This document shows, in pieces, positions 1 to 20,207 of a stretch of DNA of 64,000 bases. The position numbers and the translations under genes are program-made. Origin of the DNA: Limanda limanda (lineage: Eukaryota > Chordata > Actinopteri > Pleuronectiformes > Pleuronectidae); NCBI RefSeq assembly GCF_963576545.1, contig NC_083648.1, forward strand, positions 17,030,436-17,094,435, given 5' to 3'. The notes below the pieces were generated by a model, which saw only the letters and a list, made by a program, of their open reading frames with translations, did not search any database and was not told where the DNA came from. The first letter of the stretch is position 1, and the number at the start of each line of letters is the position of its first letter.

Positions 1-2388
1 GGAAGCATTCATTCATTGACCATGAATATTGCAATTCAGTATTTGGTGTGATTTGGACATGCGATACCTTCAACACTAAGATGTGTAACATTTAAATATA
101 CCAGTAACCAGTGCAGATACATCAGGTAGGATGAATGTTTTCTAACTTCACTCTGCTTATACACTGTTAAATAAAAGTTCTGCACATAATATTCCACAGG
201 ACAAGAAAACAGTCTATTACAAACAGGCAGGTTTAGAATGGGCACTGCACTAGCTAGTTTAAATGGAAAACATTTAAACATAAAAATATACATTTATTTC
301 AATTAATCAATTGAATTCTAATTGCTGATCCACCAATTAATCAACTGTTTCAGTATTTCATGAATAAAGACAGTTTACAAAGACATAAAGTAATTCAAAT
401 ATTCCCTGTGCAGACTGGAGTGTTGTGTGTGTTGAGCAGCAGTCTGTATCAGTGTGAGAGAGGCGGCAGTGGGAGCAGCAGGTGAATGAGAGGCAGGTGA
501 AGAGTTTCTCAGCTGGGACTCAGTCACTCTGCTGCTCCGCTGTGACTCAGGCAGAACAGTAACTTTCATTTACAAGCTTTTTTTTTCACAGGAGAAAGTC
601 TCCACCATAGACAAGGATGAGGTTTATGACAGTAGGTGAAGTATATAGCTTTTAACAGACGTACATGAATGATTAGGTATGAGGGCGACTGAGCTGGACT
701 GGTGCACAGAAGATCATTTTCCTCTGGTGTTTGGGTAAGTTCTGTAATATACAAGTTCTAAATGGTTGCTTTGGTGAAGTGGTACAACATTTAAATGGAT
801 ATTTTCCGTTGTGTTTGTTCAGTTAGACCTGTTGAAAGTTTGGACTTTCATGTGTTAATAATTAACCTTTAAAAGCCTTCGGAAAACCGGTAGAATTTCA
901 ACAACCATATTATTGCAATGTATTTTCATGTGGATGAAGCAGAGAGAACGGGGATAGATTAAAAATAGAGCCTAGTTAATGTTATAATGATAATGAATAA
1001 AAAAAATCTGATATATGTTTACAATATTTGAAAATGATACAAGGAAATGTAATTGAGGGTTGATAAATGACAGATTAATCACAGATTTTGGTATAGATAA
1101 AAACACAAATACAAATACATTGAATTAAGGTAAACATAAATGCATCTCTTTTACATTGTTTATGTAAAATTTAAATTGGCAAACAGAGAAGCTCAGATGA
1201 TCTCTGTGAAAGGCTCATATCGACTGGTTTTATTAAGCTAACCAATTTTCAGCAGCCAACCATCACATTGGTTGGGCTATGATTAAAAAGAAAGTTATAT
1301 GTTGTTTTTTTCCTTCTTGAGAGTAGATTTGCAAAGTTAAATAAGATGTGCAAATGATCCAAAACACAAACAAGCTCATCCACACGAATGACTGGGTTTA
1401 GTTGATAGCTCCCTCAGCACTCTGTGTCAGGGTGCTGACACTCAGCAGGTACACACAGGTAAACTTACACACTGTAGCTAGGGATGGAACACTGTCTGCG
1501 GTTCTTCCCCTGCAGTAAACACCACACATGGCTGCCCCGGCTCGCCTCTTATCGGCTGTCTTTCTGAATTATTGAAGGCCGCTGGGTTGAGTTGCTCAGG
1601 AGTTATGAAGTGAGGGTCAGCGATACCGAACAGAAGGATTCAGGGATGGGCTTAGGTGACCGAAAGGCGGGGGTGTATGATGTGCAGTTGAGGGCTCAAA
1701 ACTTTAATTGAGTTACATCAAATCAACACAGTGCTGAAATGACAAAATATTGGCGTTTACAGTCAAGTAAAATTTTCTTTATTTGCACAATTAACTTTAA
1801 AAGTAAATTTAGGCATCAAAACAGAGGAATTACAGAGGACAGGGATGGAATTTGATTATTTGGCCCCTTTAAAGCTGTAAATGTCAATATTAAAGCTGCT
1901 TTCAGACATGCACTGAACTCCAGGAGTTTTCCAGAAATGTTCCAGAGGGGTTGTTTGTGAGAACACAAATGTCCGATTCACTTGTTTCAGACATTTTCTG
2001 GAACCTTTTCTTGCAATAAAGTGTCTGTAAAATGTCAGAGTGTGAGAATGAGGCGGGAAAATAGAAGAAATTAAATCAATTATCTGTCTGAAAAGATGAG
2101 CCATACATGAAGATGACATTGACAAAAACATCAACTTCAAAAGACAACACAATCTGAGTAGATAGCAGCCGACACTAGTGGCAATATACTGTACACAGAA
2201 CACTGTGATTTCTACAGCCAAATTATACATCAAGTCCTTGTTAACGTTTTTTCCCCGGAGAAAACTCTAGAAAACCTCCAGAGATCATGTCTGAAAAGGG
2301 CTTGAGTTATGCATTGGTATTACAATGTGTAACAAGGACATACTCTTACCAATAATTGATTTAATCTTAAGTTTCCTTTCTCTTCCAG
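1..2388. other. Occludin upstream region, no coding gene seen
   Basis: No convincing protein-coding exon is visible. About 400-560 is comparatively GC-rich and could hold the noncoding first occludin exon, with a possible splice donor after GGGAGCAGCAG near 480, but nothing proves this. Position 1892 onward is a transposon-like inverted-repeat element listed separately. Confidence 0.4.
1892..2304 (+). mobile_element. MITE-like element with CTTTCAGACATG termini
   Basis: The left end reads AAAGCTGCTTTCAGACATG and the right end reads CATGTCTGAAAAGGGC, an imperfect terminal inverted repeat around about 410 bp with no coding capacity. Related sequence recurs inverted at about 54395-54630 (ending TGTCTGAAAGCAGCTT) and at about 26250-26360, each sharing the core ACAAATGTC, so this is a dispersed family. 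The superfamily was not identified. Confidence 0.6.
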
Positions 2389-2411
2389 ATGAAACTGAAG
2401 CAACATCCACC

Positions 2412-5400
2412 ATGTATGACAGCCCCCCGGTCTACAGCCCACCGTACAGCACCGCGTCTCAAAACTTCTATCCTCCTCGGAGCCTCCACTCCCCTCAGAG
2501 CCAGTATGCCCCGTACAACTACCATCTCCCTCCAGACTCCCACCACATGGAGGGAAGGCCTCAACACTTCTACCGCTGGTTTTCACCACCGGGGTTTGTC
2601 AAAACCTTCCAGGGCGCCACCGTGCTCATGTGTTTCCTCATCTTCGCCTGCGTGGCTTCCACCCTGGTGTGGGATATGAATGGATTTGGGTATGGGGGTT
2701 TCGCTGCTGGGGCTACGGGTGGCGGTGCAGGGACCGGGTCTGGATATTATGGAGGCAGCTATGGATATGGCGGCTCCTACATGACACCACAGTCCGCCAA
2801 GTCGGCAATGATCTCAATGGCCGCCATCAACTTCCTGGTTTCACTGGGCTTCCTGGTGGGGAGCTTCTCGCGGTCCCGGATGATGAGGGGGTGCAGGTTT
2901 TACCTGACTGTGTTCATCTGTGACATCATCTTAGCCGTGCTTCAGGTGAGTCTGCCTCACACGAAATGATGACTGATCACAGGTTGTACTGTCCACAGAG
3001 GTGTAATAAGAGGAAGAGAGATAAGGTGTTCCCAGTGTTTTGAGCTTCTAGAGTCTTAGTCATTACACAGGTTACCATGTTGTAGACGCTTTGCATTCTG
3101 GACTATTGAGCCTCATCTCTGCCACTGAGTTCAGTCTGTAGATTTTAAAAGCATTAGAGGTGAAGTTGTATATTTCAACCCCTCATCCCACACTCCCCTT
3201 CCCAGCATGTATGGGAAAACTACAGTGGCATTCAGGGTATGTAAAAACATGAGACACAACACAAAACAGACAAACCAATATATAGTTTGGTTTAGTTTGT
3301 CCACTCTGGGCTACTGTAGAAACATAGAGGTTCAGCATGGCAGAACCCATTACTTTTAAGCTGCAGTAACTGTAAACCAGCTGTGAACACAACATTGACA
3401 TATTATTACATATTACTGCTATACAAAAATCAAACAGTTGCCTATTTCCCAGTTACCAGCAGAATACAAGGCAATGTGGGTCATCTGGTCAATATTCACT
3501 TGATCCATGCAGCTATTACTCTATGAGAGCTTTGAGATGGTTATAAAATCAAAACAATAGCTTTACTCTTGTGATCCTCTGTTGATGAAAAGAATGAAAT
3601 GAAAGATGAAATGAACTCATGAACTTTAGCCTCAGCCAAAAATAGCAAAATGACCGGGTCAACAAACGCAGTCGTATCAAATCTCACTGCTGTTCTGTCC
3701 ATAGCTCGTATTCCATTAGCTGACACTGAGACACAATGATACCATTACATGTGACCTTCAGATATTACACTTGGTAAGAAAAGAAGAAAATATAAAAAAT
3801 TGATGGTTTGTAATATTTAATGTGAAAATACTTGAACAAATCAATGGTGTGATGGAGCCTGTCTGTCTTTGTAGGGAATCATCGACATCATCTTTGTGAT
3901 TGGCGTGAACCCGATGTCTCAGAGCTCACAGAGCATGTTGTACAACCCCATGCTGATGATGTGCCAGAACATCCAGGGCAGCCCCAGCCTCAGCGGCAGC
4001 GTGGGAGCGGGGTTTCCAGGCGGTTTCCCCATGTACAATCAATACCTGCACCACTACTGCTACATGGACCCTGAAGAGGTTCGCTCAATTGCTCTGTTTT
4101 ATTCTAGTATCTCTATGTTTTTGATTGCATTCTGGTCCATATCATTTACTTCCTTCCCTCAGGCAGTAGCGTTAGTGCTGGGTCTGCTGGTGGTGTTGGC
4201 ATTGTCCCTGTCTGCTTACTTCGCCTACAAGACCCGCAGCAAGATTTGGCGCCACGGCAAGCCTAGCATCTACTGGGACGATCCAATGGTCAGACGAGCG
4301 GAGGGGCGAGACGTGCAGGACTGGGTCAGTGGAAGCTCTCCCTTTCAGAATTGATTTCTTCTGCTGGTTACCTGTCCAGGGTGAACCCCACATCTCACAT
4401 AATGTCAGCTGGGATTGGCTCCAGCCCATACTGGAACCCTGAATGACACTGATGTCATGTGACTCTTATGACCACTCATAAAAAAAATTTAAAAATCTGA
4501 AAATTGGTTACTGCGCCAAGTTCTCCCAAATTACTTGTTTGCAAATATGTTTGCATGAGAAGTTCTTGGATTTAGTTTGAGTCGATAAAAAATCTGGAGG
4601 CTATGTTGCTTTTGTTTATTTCTGTATTACTTCCAGGCAGAGTTACATAACTTCTGGCAGCCTCATCTTTGGTATTTTCTAGCACATATTTCGTCTCATA
4701 GCTGATATGAACTCATTGTTATGATCTGTGTCTTTTTAGTAACTGCAGGGTTTCACCCACTCATATTACTTGTTGCTGTTGACTCAGAGACTGTCGGTGT
4801 TTATCTGTGGCACTCCCAGGTTTCACTCTGACTGATCATTAACCCAACAAGTGATAACGACGGCACAGAAACCACATAATGTTCAAAAGAAACACCTCAG
4901 GACCTCCTGCGAGAGGACAGAGGTCACGAGACTCTTTAGAGTAATGAGCCAGGCGTCATATTACACCTTGTTTGAACAGGTTTTTATCTCACACACATTT
5001 CCTGGTCACACGTTTTTAAAGGATGGTGATGAACTGTGTAAATAAGTCATTGTGTTTATCATCCAATAAGGAAACGTTTAAAGGGATAGTTCACCTAAAT
5101 ATGAAATCATTATCATTATCTACTTCCCACTATGACGATGGAGGGGTGGGTGAATTGTTTGAGCCCACAAAACACTTTTGGATTTTCAGGGGTAAACAAC
5201 TGAATCCAACACAATTGAAGTATATAGTGACTCCTCCTCCTGAAATCTGTTTTGTGGACTCAAACACTTCACCCACTGCTCCATAGGCAAAGTGAAATAG
5301 ATAATTAGTGAATTTTCATTTTTGGGTGAACAATTTTTTTTTAAACTTTAACTCTTAAATTATTATAATAATATGACTGTTAGTTGATGAAATACTTTAT

Positions 5401-8400
5401 TGCTGGTTTATATGGCATATTCATTACCAAATTCAAAAGCTGTGGGTTGAGAATGGCTCATAATGCCACCTAGTGTTTCAAACTGTCTTGAACCTAGCAG
5501 GGCCAAATCCAAACGTAGAGACGAATGTTCGGGACGTGTTGGAAAATGTTAACATCCTCTAATCAAAGGTGGGCACCTCCCCACTCAGCAGTGATCACTT
5601 GTGAGTGGGAATCTGCAAAGCTACTTCTGTGAATGAGGAGGACGTTGGTAAAACCAATTCAAGCATCAAAACATTACATCGACATGAGAATAATGGGATT
5701 TTTTACAAGAGAATTAAAGAATCTCTAAAAACATTTTCCAGTTTTTCAGCTTTAGGGCCTAATCATCTCTTTACAACATGTTGTAGGTCAAACTTAAACC
5801 TCTGTGTAAACAAAGGAGACTGACATAAAACAGATAAGTATCATGCTGGTGCCTGTAAAAGCTACATTTGAAAAGATATGTACAAATGAATACAAGGACC
5901 AAAAAATAATCTTCCCTTTTGCGTTTTAGCCTGTGGGGTGTTTTTTACATGAACACGCTTTATTTTCAGTAAAAGATATGCATGACTCTGTGTTCCAGAA
6001 ACATCTTGTTAAATATCTTTGCTAAATGCTATCAGGAGCATCCACCTTTAGCAGGTATTCATGGTTGTAGAAACTTTGTGAAGCTGTGCTGTTTGCTCTT
6101 TACAGCCGTAGCCTCACGTGGTATTTAGCAGCCATTCATTTATTAGCGTTGCAGTGTTTTATGAATGTATCATGTCCGTCGTGACTCATCACAGAGAGGG
6201 GAGAAACATCTTCAGTCAGTTTATCCAGTGAGGCCTTGGCCTACATACTGCCTATCACTATAGAGCGTGTCTATCACATAGAGACGCACGCCCTATTCTG
6301 GGACACTCTTGTATCTCGGTGAAGATGCTTTGCCTTGCAGGGAGGCATATATAATGTATGTGGAATGTATAATGAATAAAAAGGCTTGAGTTGCCTCTGT
6401 GTTGCCGTGGGAGACCCGACAGAGCACGGTGGCGCTAAATGATTCAGTTTGTGGGGCGGCTGCCACACACTGGTGCGGATGAGACACCTGGCAAAGAATC
6501 AATTTGTGTTTTGTGCCACATTTTCATATAACGCATGCAGAAACTGTGGCCAATGAGAGAGGAGCGTAGGATTCATACATTAAAAAGAAGCACTGCATCA
6601 TTTTCCTGCATGTGTTGCTTGCATTGAATCATATGAGCATAGTCAAAAAGCAGGACAGAACTAAAGGGGATAAACATGAAGTGGTGTGCGGCTCCTCACA
6701 GAGAACACATTCATCCCCAGGGCTGTCACTACACTTAACTCAAATATACACTGAAAGACTGTTTTTCATTGTGCAATACTCAATCATCATTCATGTGTAA
6801 TACAATAGAAATGTTTTTTTAATACCCATCCAGCAATACTATATAATTCCTCACTTCCATATCACAGTATATTTAGCTGTATAATTTAGTGTGATTCATG
6901 ATTTTAATGATAGTGTGTATTTCATTAGGTGCTCTTTTCAATTCAAGTTTGTTTTGATTGCACCAAAGACGGGGAGAGCTCCTAATTTACCACCACTTAC
7001 AATGACAATAAAGACTCTCTGATTCTGATTTTACCCTTAGCAGAAAGTGTTATATATCACAAACACTGAGTGGACTCAGCAGTCACAGTGATTAACATCA
7101 CTCGAATGAAGCTGCAGCAGTCACAGCCCCTTTACACATTCCATGCCATTTCTGTGAGGATTCTTTTCCACGCGGCGGATCGTCCTCCGCCTGCACATTC
7201 ATGAGATCCGTATCACAGGCTGCTTCTGCCAGACGCTCACATTAGCTCACTAGATCCTCATCCTTTGTGGCTCCACTCCTATCCAGAAATAGGTCAAAGA
7301 CTAGAAGTCATTAATGATGCATTAAACAGTATGAGAGTAGAGTATATGAGGTACAATTCAGCTGTGCTGTTTAGTCTGTTTCATTTAAAGGGTGTTTTCT
7401 TTAGGCCATGCATGGCAGTTGTAATGTTGTGTGTGTTTAATGTAGCTGTGGTGTAAAAATGTTCTGTTTGATCAGCACAGAGAGAGAAAAAAGAGCCCTG
7501 GTTCTCTGCTGCATGTTTACCTGATGAAGAAGGAGAAGATGGAACAGCAATAATGTTTGATACCCAAGTATCAAACCTGTCATAGTAATACAGACACACA
7601 CCCTGTAACACACACAGGGTTAGAAAGAAAGAAAATATCTGAGATGAGAGACCGATGATCCTGGAAACCTGGAGGAAGAGACATCTGCTCTGCAGGGCTG
7701 ACGTGTGCCTGTTATTTTACTGCCGTGTGTCGGTGTGTGTTCTTGTATCTGTCTGGCTACGTGTGCACATGTCTGGCACTAACACGGTCTCTCTCATCAT
7801 TGTGCTCATCCGTATAAAAACAACTCCTCAGTTTGCTGCTCATTTGACAGATTAAGTACAGAAACTGTTCTTGTTTTTCCAGCATAAAAAATGCATTTGA
7901 ATCCTCCTCAGGATTTTCTTGTGTACGTCATGGGGCTAAATATGGTTTCATGTCTCAGAATATTGAACATTATTTGTATTTTCTGATGTTGTGGATTTTC
8001 TTTTATCGTCTACACATAAACAGAATCAAATGAACCAGCGTTGACATTAAACTAATTGAAGCTGAATTCACTTTCTTGACGTTGTCTCAGGTGAACGCTG
8101 ATGGAGACATGCGCAGTACACAGCATGCACCGACTGTTGTTCTGTCAGAGAGAGGGGCGCCTGACCTCAGGGTGGAGAACAGCGTGGTCTCCTATAGCAA
8201 CGCCACAGTCAGCATCCACAGCGACGGACAATATAAGAGCAACAGGTGAGAGATGGGCACAGCCACAGTATGGTGGGGATGATTTAAAACGTGACACAAT
8301 GAGGCTAAATATGAGGATCTGTTTATTTTGGTTTACTCTTAAGCTGTGTGAAAGAAGTGTGTCGTGATGTTTAATTTCATATTGGAAAAAGTCACAGAAT

Positions 8401-10509
8401 GGGCTCAGAAATATTCATTAGTTTGACTCAGAACTCATACTTTCATAATAATTCCACTTTTATATACAAACACTTGAGTAAACGATTCTGTGAACAGTTT
8501 TTAGGTGAAATCTTGAGATGCTGGTGATGATGGCCTGTTGTTTGATTGTCAGTCATCTACTTTGGTCCAGACTTACATATGATAATTGTCATGAAATTTG
8601 TGTAGGGAACATTCATAGCGCCAAAAAAGACTTGATTTCTTGACATTTACTCTAGCGCAACCAGCAGGTTAGAATTTGATCTGCTTCAACCTGCCAAGAC
8701 TGGAGCAATGTAGCATGTCATATATGTGGCCTCTTATTCATGACAACCAATAATGTTTTGTATCTCTGGTTAAGATGTTTTCCCCGAGTTTCCAGCTCTA
8801 AGTAATCCTAAATTGTAAAGTGTGTATGATCGTGGCTGTATATCTCCAACCACGTATGTGCATTTACTCATCTACACATGTGGCATCTCCCCCAGTTTCT
8901 CTGCAGACACCAGTAAGCCTGTGAGTGCTGAGCCTCTGTACCAGAACAGCAGGGTCACGGTTTACTCCAGCAGCTCCTCGGAGGAGACCGACAGCGTCCG
9001 GAAACCTCCTCTTCATCATGTGAGGAGGAAAGAGAGGAGAGATCGAGAGTCGCGGCCCGCTGCTCAGGAGATGGTTGAGTCCCAGTACGAAACCGGATAC
9101 ACCACAGGAGACACCGGAAATGAACTGGACCAGGATCACACAGCTCATCTCTACAGGTGGGTCACTACTCTGCTGTTTTTACTGTAGAGGGGGGAGGCAA
9201 AGCTGTGTCATGTTAAAAAGATTTGAGGAAGCGCAAGATAAAAATTAGACTTATTCCAATATTTGAGTTATTGTAATCCAAACAATGCAGCATATTGGAA
9301 TGGCTGGATATCATTCATAATAATATATTATTTGGGATGTTTTGGACATTGAGATGCTAGAATGTTGAATATGAGCAAAAATGTTATTAAACAGCATCAT
9401 TGTCAATCTTTTTTAAAGATCGGTCAAGCCCAAATGATAGTATTTAAGAATGGTTTGTTTATTTTAGTGTAATAATTAATCTACGTGAAACTGTTCTGTG
9501 TCCTGAAACACAGTTTTCCTACTATTTGATAAAAATGCTGTAAAAGCACAAACTGTTAATTATCACCAGCGTCTCTAAGTTGGTCAACTGTTTGACTGAC
9601 TTTAAGTTAATCAGACTTTCCCCTCTATATTTCCCACAGCCCATATAATGGTTTTTATTTAATAATAATTCCATGTCTCCACATTAATATCCCATTCCAG
9701 GCTGTACCCAGAGATCACTTCAGACGAGCAGCGGCAGCAGTACAAGCGGGAGTTCGACTCGGATCTGGCCCGTTACAAGAGGCTCTGTGCCGACATGGAC
9801 AACGTCAGTGACGAGATGCACAAGCTGAGCCGAGAGCTGGACGGGCTGGACGAGAGCTCCGTGAAATACCAGGTGAACAGGAGAGTGGGACAACACAGCT
9901 GTGAGAGCATTCAGTCGCAGCTGTCTGTCAGATGGACGGAAACATCAAGTCCTCATGAATAACAGGGACAGATTTCACTCTGTTGTATGTGCAGATCATT
10001 TATTTATTAATCCGTGTTTGTGTGTTTTGTTCATTAGGGTTGAAGATGAACTAGATCATGTGCTACATTTTCAGAAAGTTCTTACATTTTTAATGACAAT
10101 TTCAGCACAGTTAAGATGGAATGTGTGTTTCTATTGTCAGGGAGTGGCGGAGGAGTATAACCGACTGAAGAACCTGAAAAGGGTGAGTGTATTTAGATCT
10201 GTGGCATCATGTGAAACTATAAAACTGTTAATTTCATTTTACGTGTTGAAATGAATGGGTCTGAACCGGACTATCTCCTGGTGTGTTCTGCATACGTGAC
10301 AAACTCCTGGAAATGTCCAGACCAAATCGTAGTTTGTGTCTGAACACTAGTGCTACTTCTACTAGAGTTGATAATGTTAATAGTTAAATATCTTCTCTCT
10401 CCTATAGACACCGGACTATCAAGCCAAAAAGAAGCAGAGCAAACAACTTCGACAAAAGCTTTTCCACATCAAGCGTCTGGTAAAGATCTACGACCAGGGT
10501 CTTTGTTAG
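2412..10509 (+). CDS. ocln: Occludin, four-pass MARVEL tight-junction protein with C-terminal OCEL domain
   Basis: Coding exons: 2412-2945, 3875-4078, 4163-4324, 8091-8245, 8896-9156, 9701-9872, 10141-10182, 10408-10509. All junctions are GT-AG and in phase, giving 543 residues (human about 522). The ATG at 2412 has a good Kozak context (TCCACC) and opens the typical SPP-rich N-terminus. MARVEL region: TM1 about 65-87, a Gly/Tyr-rich first extracellular loop 88-124, TM2 131-152, TM3 162-188, a second loop with Cys208 and Cys240 (probable disulfide), TM4 247-270. The motifs HFYRWFSPPG and FACVASTLVWD are occludin hallmarks. The last four exons encode the helical OCEL/ELL-like domain (YETGYTTGDTGNELD, LYPEITSDEQRQQYK), which in mammals binds ZO-1. 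The protein seals the paracellular space at tight junctions. The first exon is noncoding and not located; exon 2 begins at 2389 after a CAG acceptor. Teleosts have more than one occludin, so which copy this is remains open. Confidence 0.96.
4079..4162 (+). other. Tiny stop-free in-frame occludin intron
   Basis: This 84-nt intron separates the exon ending HHYCYMDPEE from the exon opening AVALVLGLLV, the known occludin boundary before TM4. It is exactly 28 codons, lies in frame with both neighbours and has no stop. Its donor, GTTCGC, is weak, while its acceptor is pyrimidine-rich and strong. Retained, it would encode a mostly hydrophobic stretch beginning VRSIALFYSS. Confidence 0.8.
4325..8090 (+). 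other. Large occludin intron 4 holding repeats
   Basis: This 3.8-kb intron holds one small inverted-repeat element (about 5078-5345) and, near 6935-7035, a stretch ending TGACAATAAAGACTCTCTG, typical of a fish LINE or SINE 3' tail. The rest is AT-rich noncoding sequence without a recognisable exon. Confidence 0.6.
5078..5345 (+). mobile_element. Teleost MITE, AAAGGGATAGTTCACC type
   Basis: The element opens TTAAAGGGATAGTTCACC and closes near TTTTGGGTGAAC, an inverted terminal repeat of a non-autonomous DNA transposon family very common in teleosts. It contains the family phrase TTTTGTGGACTCAAACACTT, shared with a second copy at 48240-49000. It has no ORF of its own. Confidence 0.75.
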
Positions 10510-13076
10510 TGGCAGTGATTGGGTCACGCGACTGAGGATGAACACTGACAGTATAATACAGTTTCACTGCTGTTTGAATTGTAACAGTTCAGCCCAACCC
10601 AACAAGACAGAAACTCAATCTCAGCTCTGACACTTGTGTTTACAGCCTCTATGTTAACTTTATTAGCTTTGCAGCCGTCAGAATAAAGCAAGCTGTGGAC
10701 TTTAGCCTGTGTGATTGTAAATGTGTAACTGGCAGTTTTCACGTTTGAATTTGTTGAACCTTGCACATTTACCTTTGTTTCATTTCAGCAGCAGTTGAGA
10801 TATTGTATTGTAGGATCTAATGAAATTTTATTGTATGAAAATAGTGCAGATAGACATGAATGAGGATAAAGATGACACTGATCATGTAAATAAGAATTAA
10901 AACAATTGTATCAATACACTTATGCCTCGATGGTACATGTTGCAGTGTTTATTTGGCATTCTTCATACAGATGTAATTACAACACTTTTTCAAGTAGTTT
11001 GAAAAAAGAAACAAACGTAACAAAAGACACGTGGTCATCGTTTGATTTTTTTAATAACATTGCCATACACAGGACATTTTTAAAACTCAAGAACTCAGTA
11101 ACACAAAGATAAGAAAACATTAATAGTATATTTATTTTGTTTTTTCTCTCTCTTCTCGACATGTTTGTGTGAATCGCTGCCTAAAATGAAGAACACCCAA
11201 ATAACTTTCAGAAAGAGCGGCGGCAGATCAAGACGTCCAATCTGTTCATTTTTTTGTCATTTTCATGTAAATGCTGAAAGACGGCTTTATTTAGAGTTGA
11301 TTTTATTTGGTTTCAAATCAACAAGTGACTTCGTAAACTGAGGTAAAAATCAATGTGGACCGGCAAAAATCGGTAGCCCCTTCTTTTCTTAACTCGTCAC
11401 AGACTGTGTGATCTATTTTGGCATTGAATATCCTCAAAGTGCACCTTCATTCATCACAAACTGCAGCTTCGACTCCGATGTCTTAGATATGAGATCATGT
11501 CTACGTCACGGCCGCTGTGACAATGGCATGACGGTCAGCGTCCGTGTTGACATCTGAACAGATGGCAGAGGTATTTTTCATGTAAATACATATAGAAAAA
11601 AGAAAAACGTTTAGGAACTAACAGAGAAAGCAACACTTTCAAAATGAATCTTGAATTACAGAATGTAAAAGAAGGAAAGTCTCAATTTAGCAGAGATCCA
11701 AAACAACATTTGAACATGCAAGAGGACAAAGCTGGCTGTAATATATATACACACACATTTCAATACATTTGTCAAGGGGATCAATGCCTCCAGAAACAGA
11801 ACTGGTTAACTGATTGTGTTGGTTATAAACTCTCGAATCACCAGCTTTATTTGTTGAACTCATAATGTTGATTTCTTAAACGTACTGGAACTTAAATTTG
11901 CACGTCAGCCTGTTGTTTCTATAGGAAAAAAAAAATAGCTGAACTCGGTCCAACTCAAAACACAAATGAAAATCACTTTGGGGCTTTTTCTTTCTTTAAA
12001 GGTACGAGACAAATGTTTGTAACACTCGTAGGACTCATTTCCTGTTTTGTCGCTGTCCCAAATTCAGACTGAATAACAAGGCAGTTGTCAAAAAAGAAGG
12101 CGGTTTCTGGTGAACGACATTTACAGAGGTTTGTGTTTAGGAAATATCAGACGAAAGCATTCTGATGTCTAGTGAGGTATTAGTCCGTTCTCGTGTAACT
12201 GTGGCTTTTCGTTCTTTAAATCGTACAGCGACAGTGAGCCCTGTGAAAGAAGTTAAATGCATGGTTCACTGGATGGCGAGGCAGTCACAAGAGTCCCATC
12301 AGCTCCATTTCTCTCACTCTGCTTTCTGTACTAATTTTTCTAGTTAGACTTTGGTGAGTTTTTCCTTGGTTTTGTATTTAAGTTTCCGATCCTTCCGAGC
12401 AGTTCGTCGGCTTCCTCCTCCAGCACTGAGGTAAGAGAGCGGTGGATTCAGAATCCTCTTTTCAACAGCAAGGCCCGTACTGTGTCTTATATTCATGTCC
12501 ATAGCACAACCACAGCTTTCTGACACGTTTAACTGTTCGATTAAGAGTCAGTATGATTCAATTGTTATGTTGTGACTAAAAATGTCACCGTTTCACAAAT
12601 GGTGAGTCATGGAAAATGAGCAGACTGCTGACGTTTAGTGACGGCGCAGTTTTGTCCTCAAGATGGGTTTGTAGCAGGGTGGTGTTGGCCTCTACATGAC
12701 AACTGCAGCGTCTTTAGTCGCTATAATGCGTAGGTGGGGACATGACTGGCTGTGGAGGCCATATCGGAGCACAGCATGAGGAGCTGTTCTCTGGCCTGAG
12801 ACCTGGCACCGAAACAACCAGGTTGGCAACAAGTCAGATCCCGCCTGGCACAGGCTCCCTTGTCTTCTCTGGTGGCCCGGGTGGAGACAGAGGGCTGGTT
12901 TCATAAGGGGAGGGGGGGAATAGAGCAGTTACAGTACAGTATGTGTGAAGGCCAGCTGGCACTGCAGTTTGTTAACCACACAGATGGAAAGTGATGAGTC
13001 AGGAGGTTTCCTGTGGGTCCTTGTCGTCATTAATCCCAAAGCGAGACCTCGTCCATCGGGAGGGTGGGGGGGGACG
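10510..13076. other. Convergent 3' flanks of ocln and nr2f6
   Basis: The two genes converge here. No coding exon is visible. On the minus strand AATAAA hexamers (plus-strand TTTATT) occur at 11846 and 11131, so nr2f6 may carry a 3' UTR of 1.2 to 2 kb. The A/T-rich composition fits UTR rather than a further gene. Confidence 0.5.
10682..10687 (+). terminator. ocln: Probable occludin polyadenylation signal
   Basis: A canonical AATAAA lies 173 bases after the occludin stop codon, the first such hexamer downstream on this strand. It would give a short 3' UTR. Confidence 0.5.
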
Positions 13077-19440
<6,364 letters not shown>

Positions 19441-19836
19441 CTGTCATGGGGGCAGCGGGCTCCTTCACGGCTCGGCCAGCTGCAGCAGCACTGGTCGAGG
19501 AGGCGACGTGGAGCCAAAACACACAACGCGAGTAGATCCCCCCCCCCCCCAACACAAGGAAGTGCTCTCTCTCTCTCTCTTCAGCGCCAGTTGTAGCACG
19601 AGTGCTCGGCTGTGACAGTATCCTCTGTGCTGCTTCCTTTTCAGGAAATTTCACAAAAAAAAAAAAAAAAAAAAAGATGAAACCAAGCTGCAGAGTGTCC
19701 GCCTGCTCAGCCCTCCGTGGTTCCCGTGGTTCCTCTCCGGGCACTCATGCAGGCTTCTCCCTCCGACCTTTTGTCAATGCTTGCCCACCAAGAACTAATG
19801 ACTTGAGGCCTAGCCCTGTGTGCTGCTTTCCTCCCC

Positions 19837-20176
19837 TGTGTGTGTGTGTGTGTGTGTGTGTGAAGCCTTTCCCTTTGGCTCAGGCGAACAGGAGGTGGGG
19901 GTGGGAAAGGATGGGTGCTCCTCTTCCCCCTCTCTCTCTCTCCCCTTCCAGCTTCTAAGTCCACAAATCAAATTCTGATTCAAGAAAATGGCCAGAGCCG
20001 GAGACTGGCTGGATTTCTCAGCATTTGCTCTTTTTTTCCTCCCCTCCTCGTTCCTCTTTTCTCCTCCTGCCTGTTTTCCTCTAACCTATTTGTGTGTGTA
20101 CGAGAGAGAGAGAGAGCGAGATCAAGGAAAGCAAGGGAGTGGGAGGGAGTGCATGCAGAGGGGGAGGGGGCAGTGT

Positions 20177-20207
<31 letters not shown>

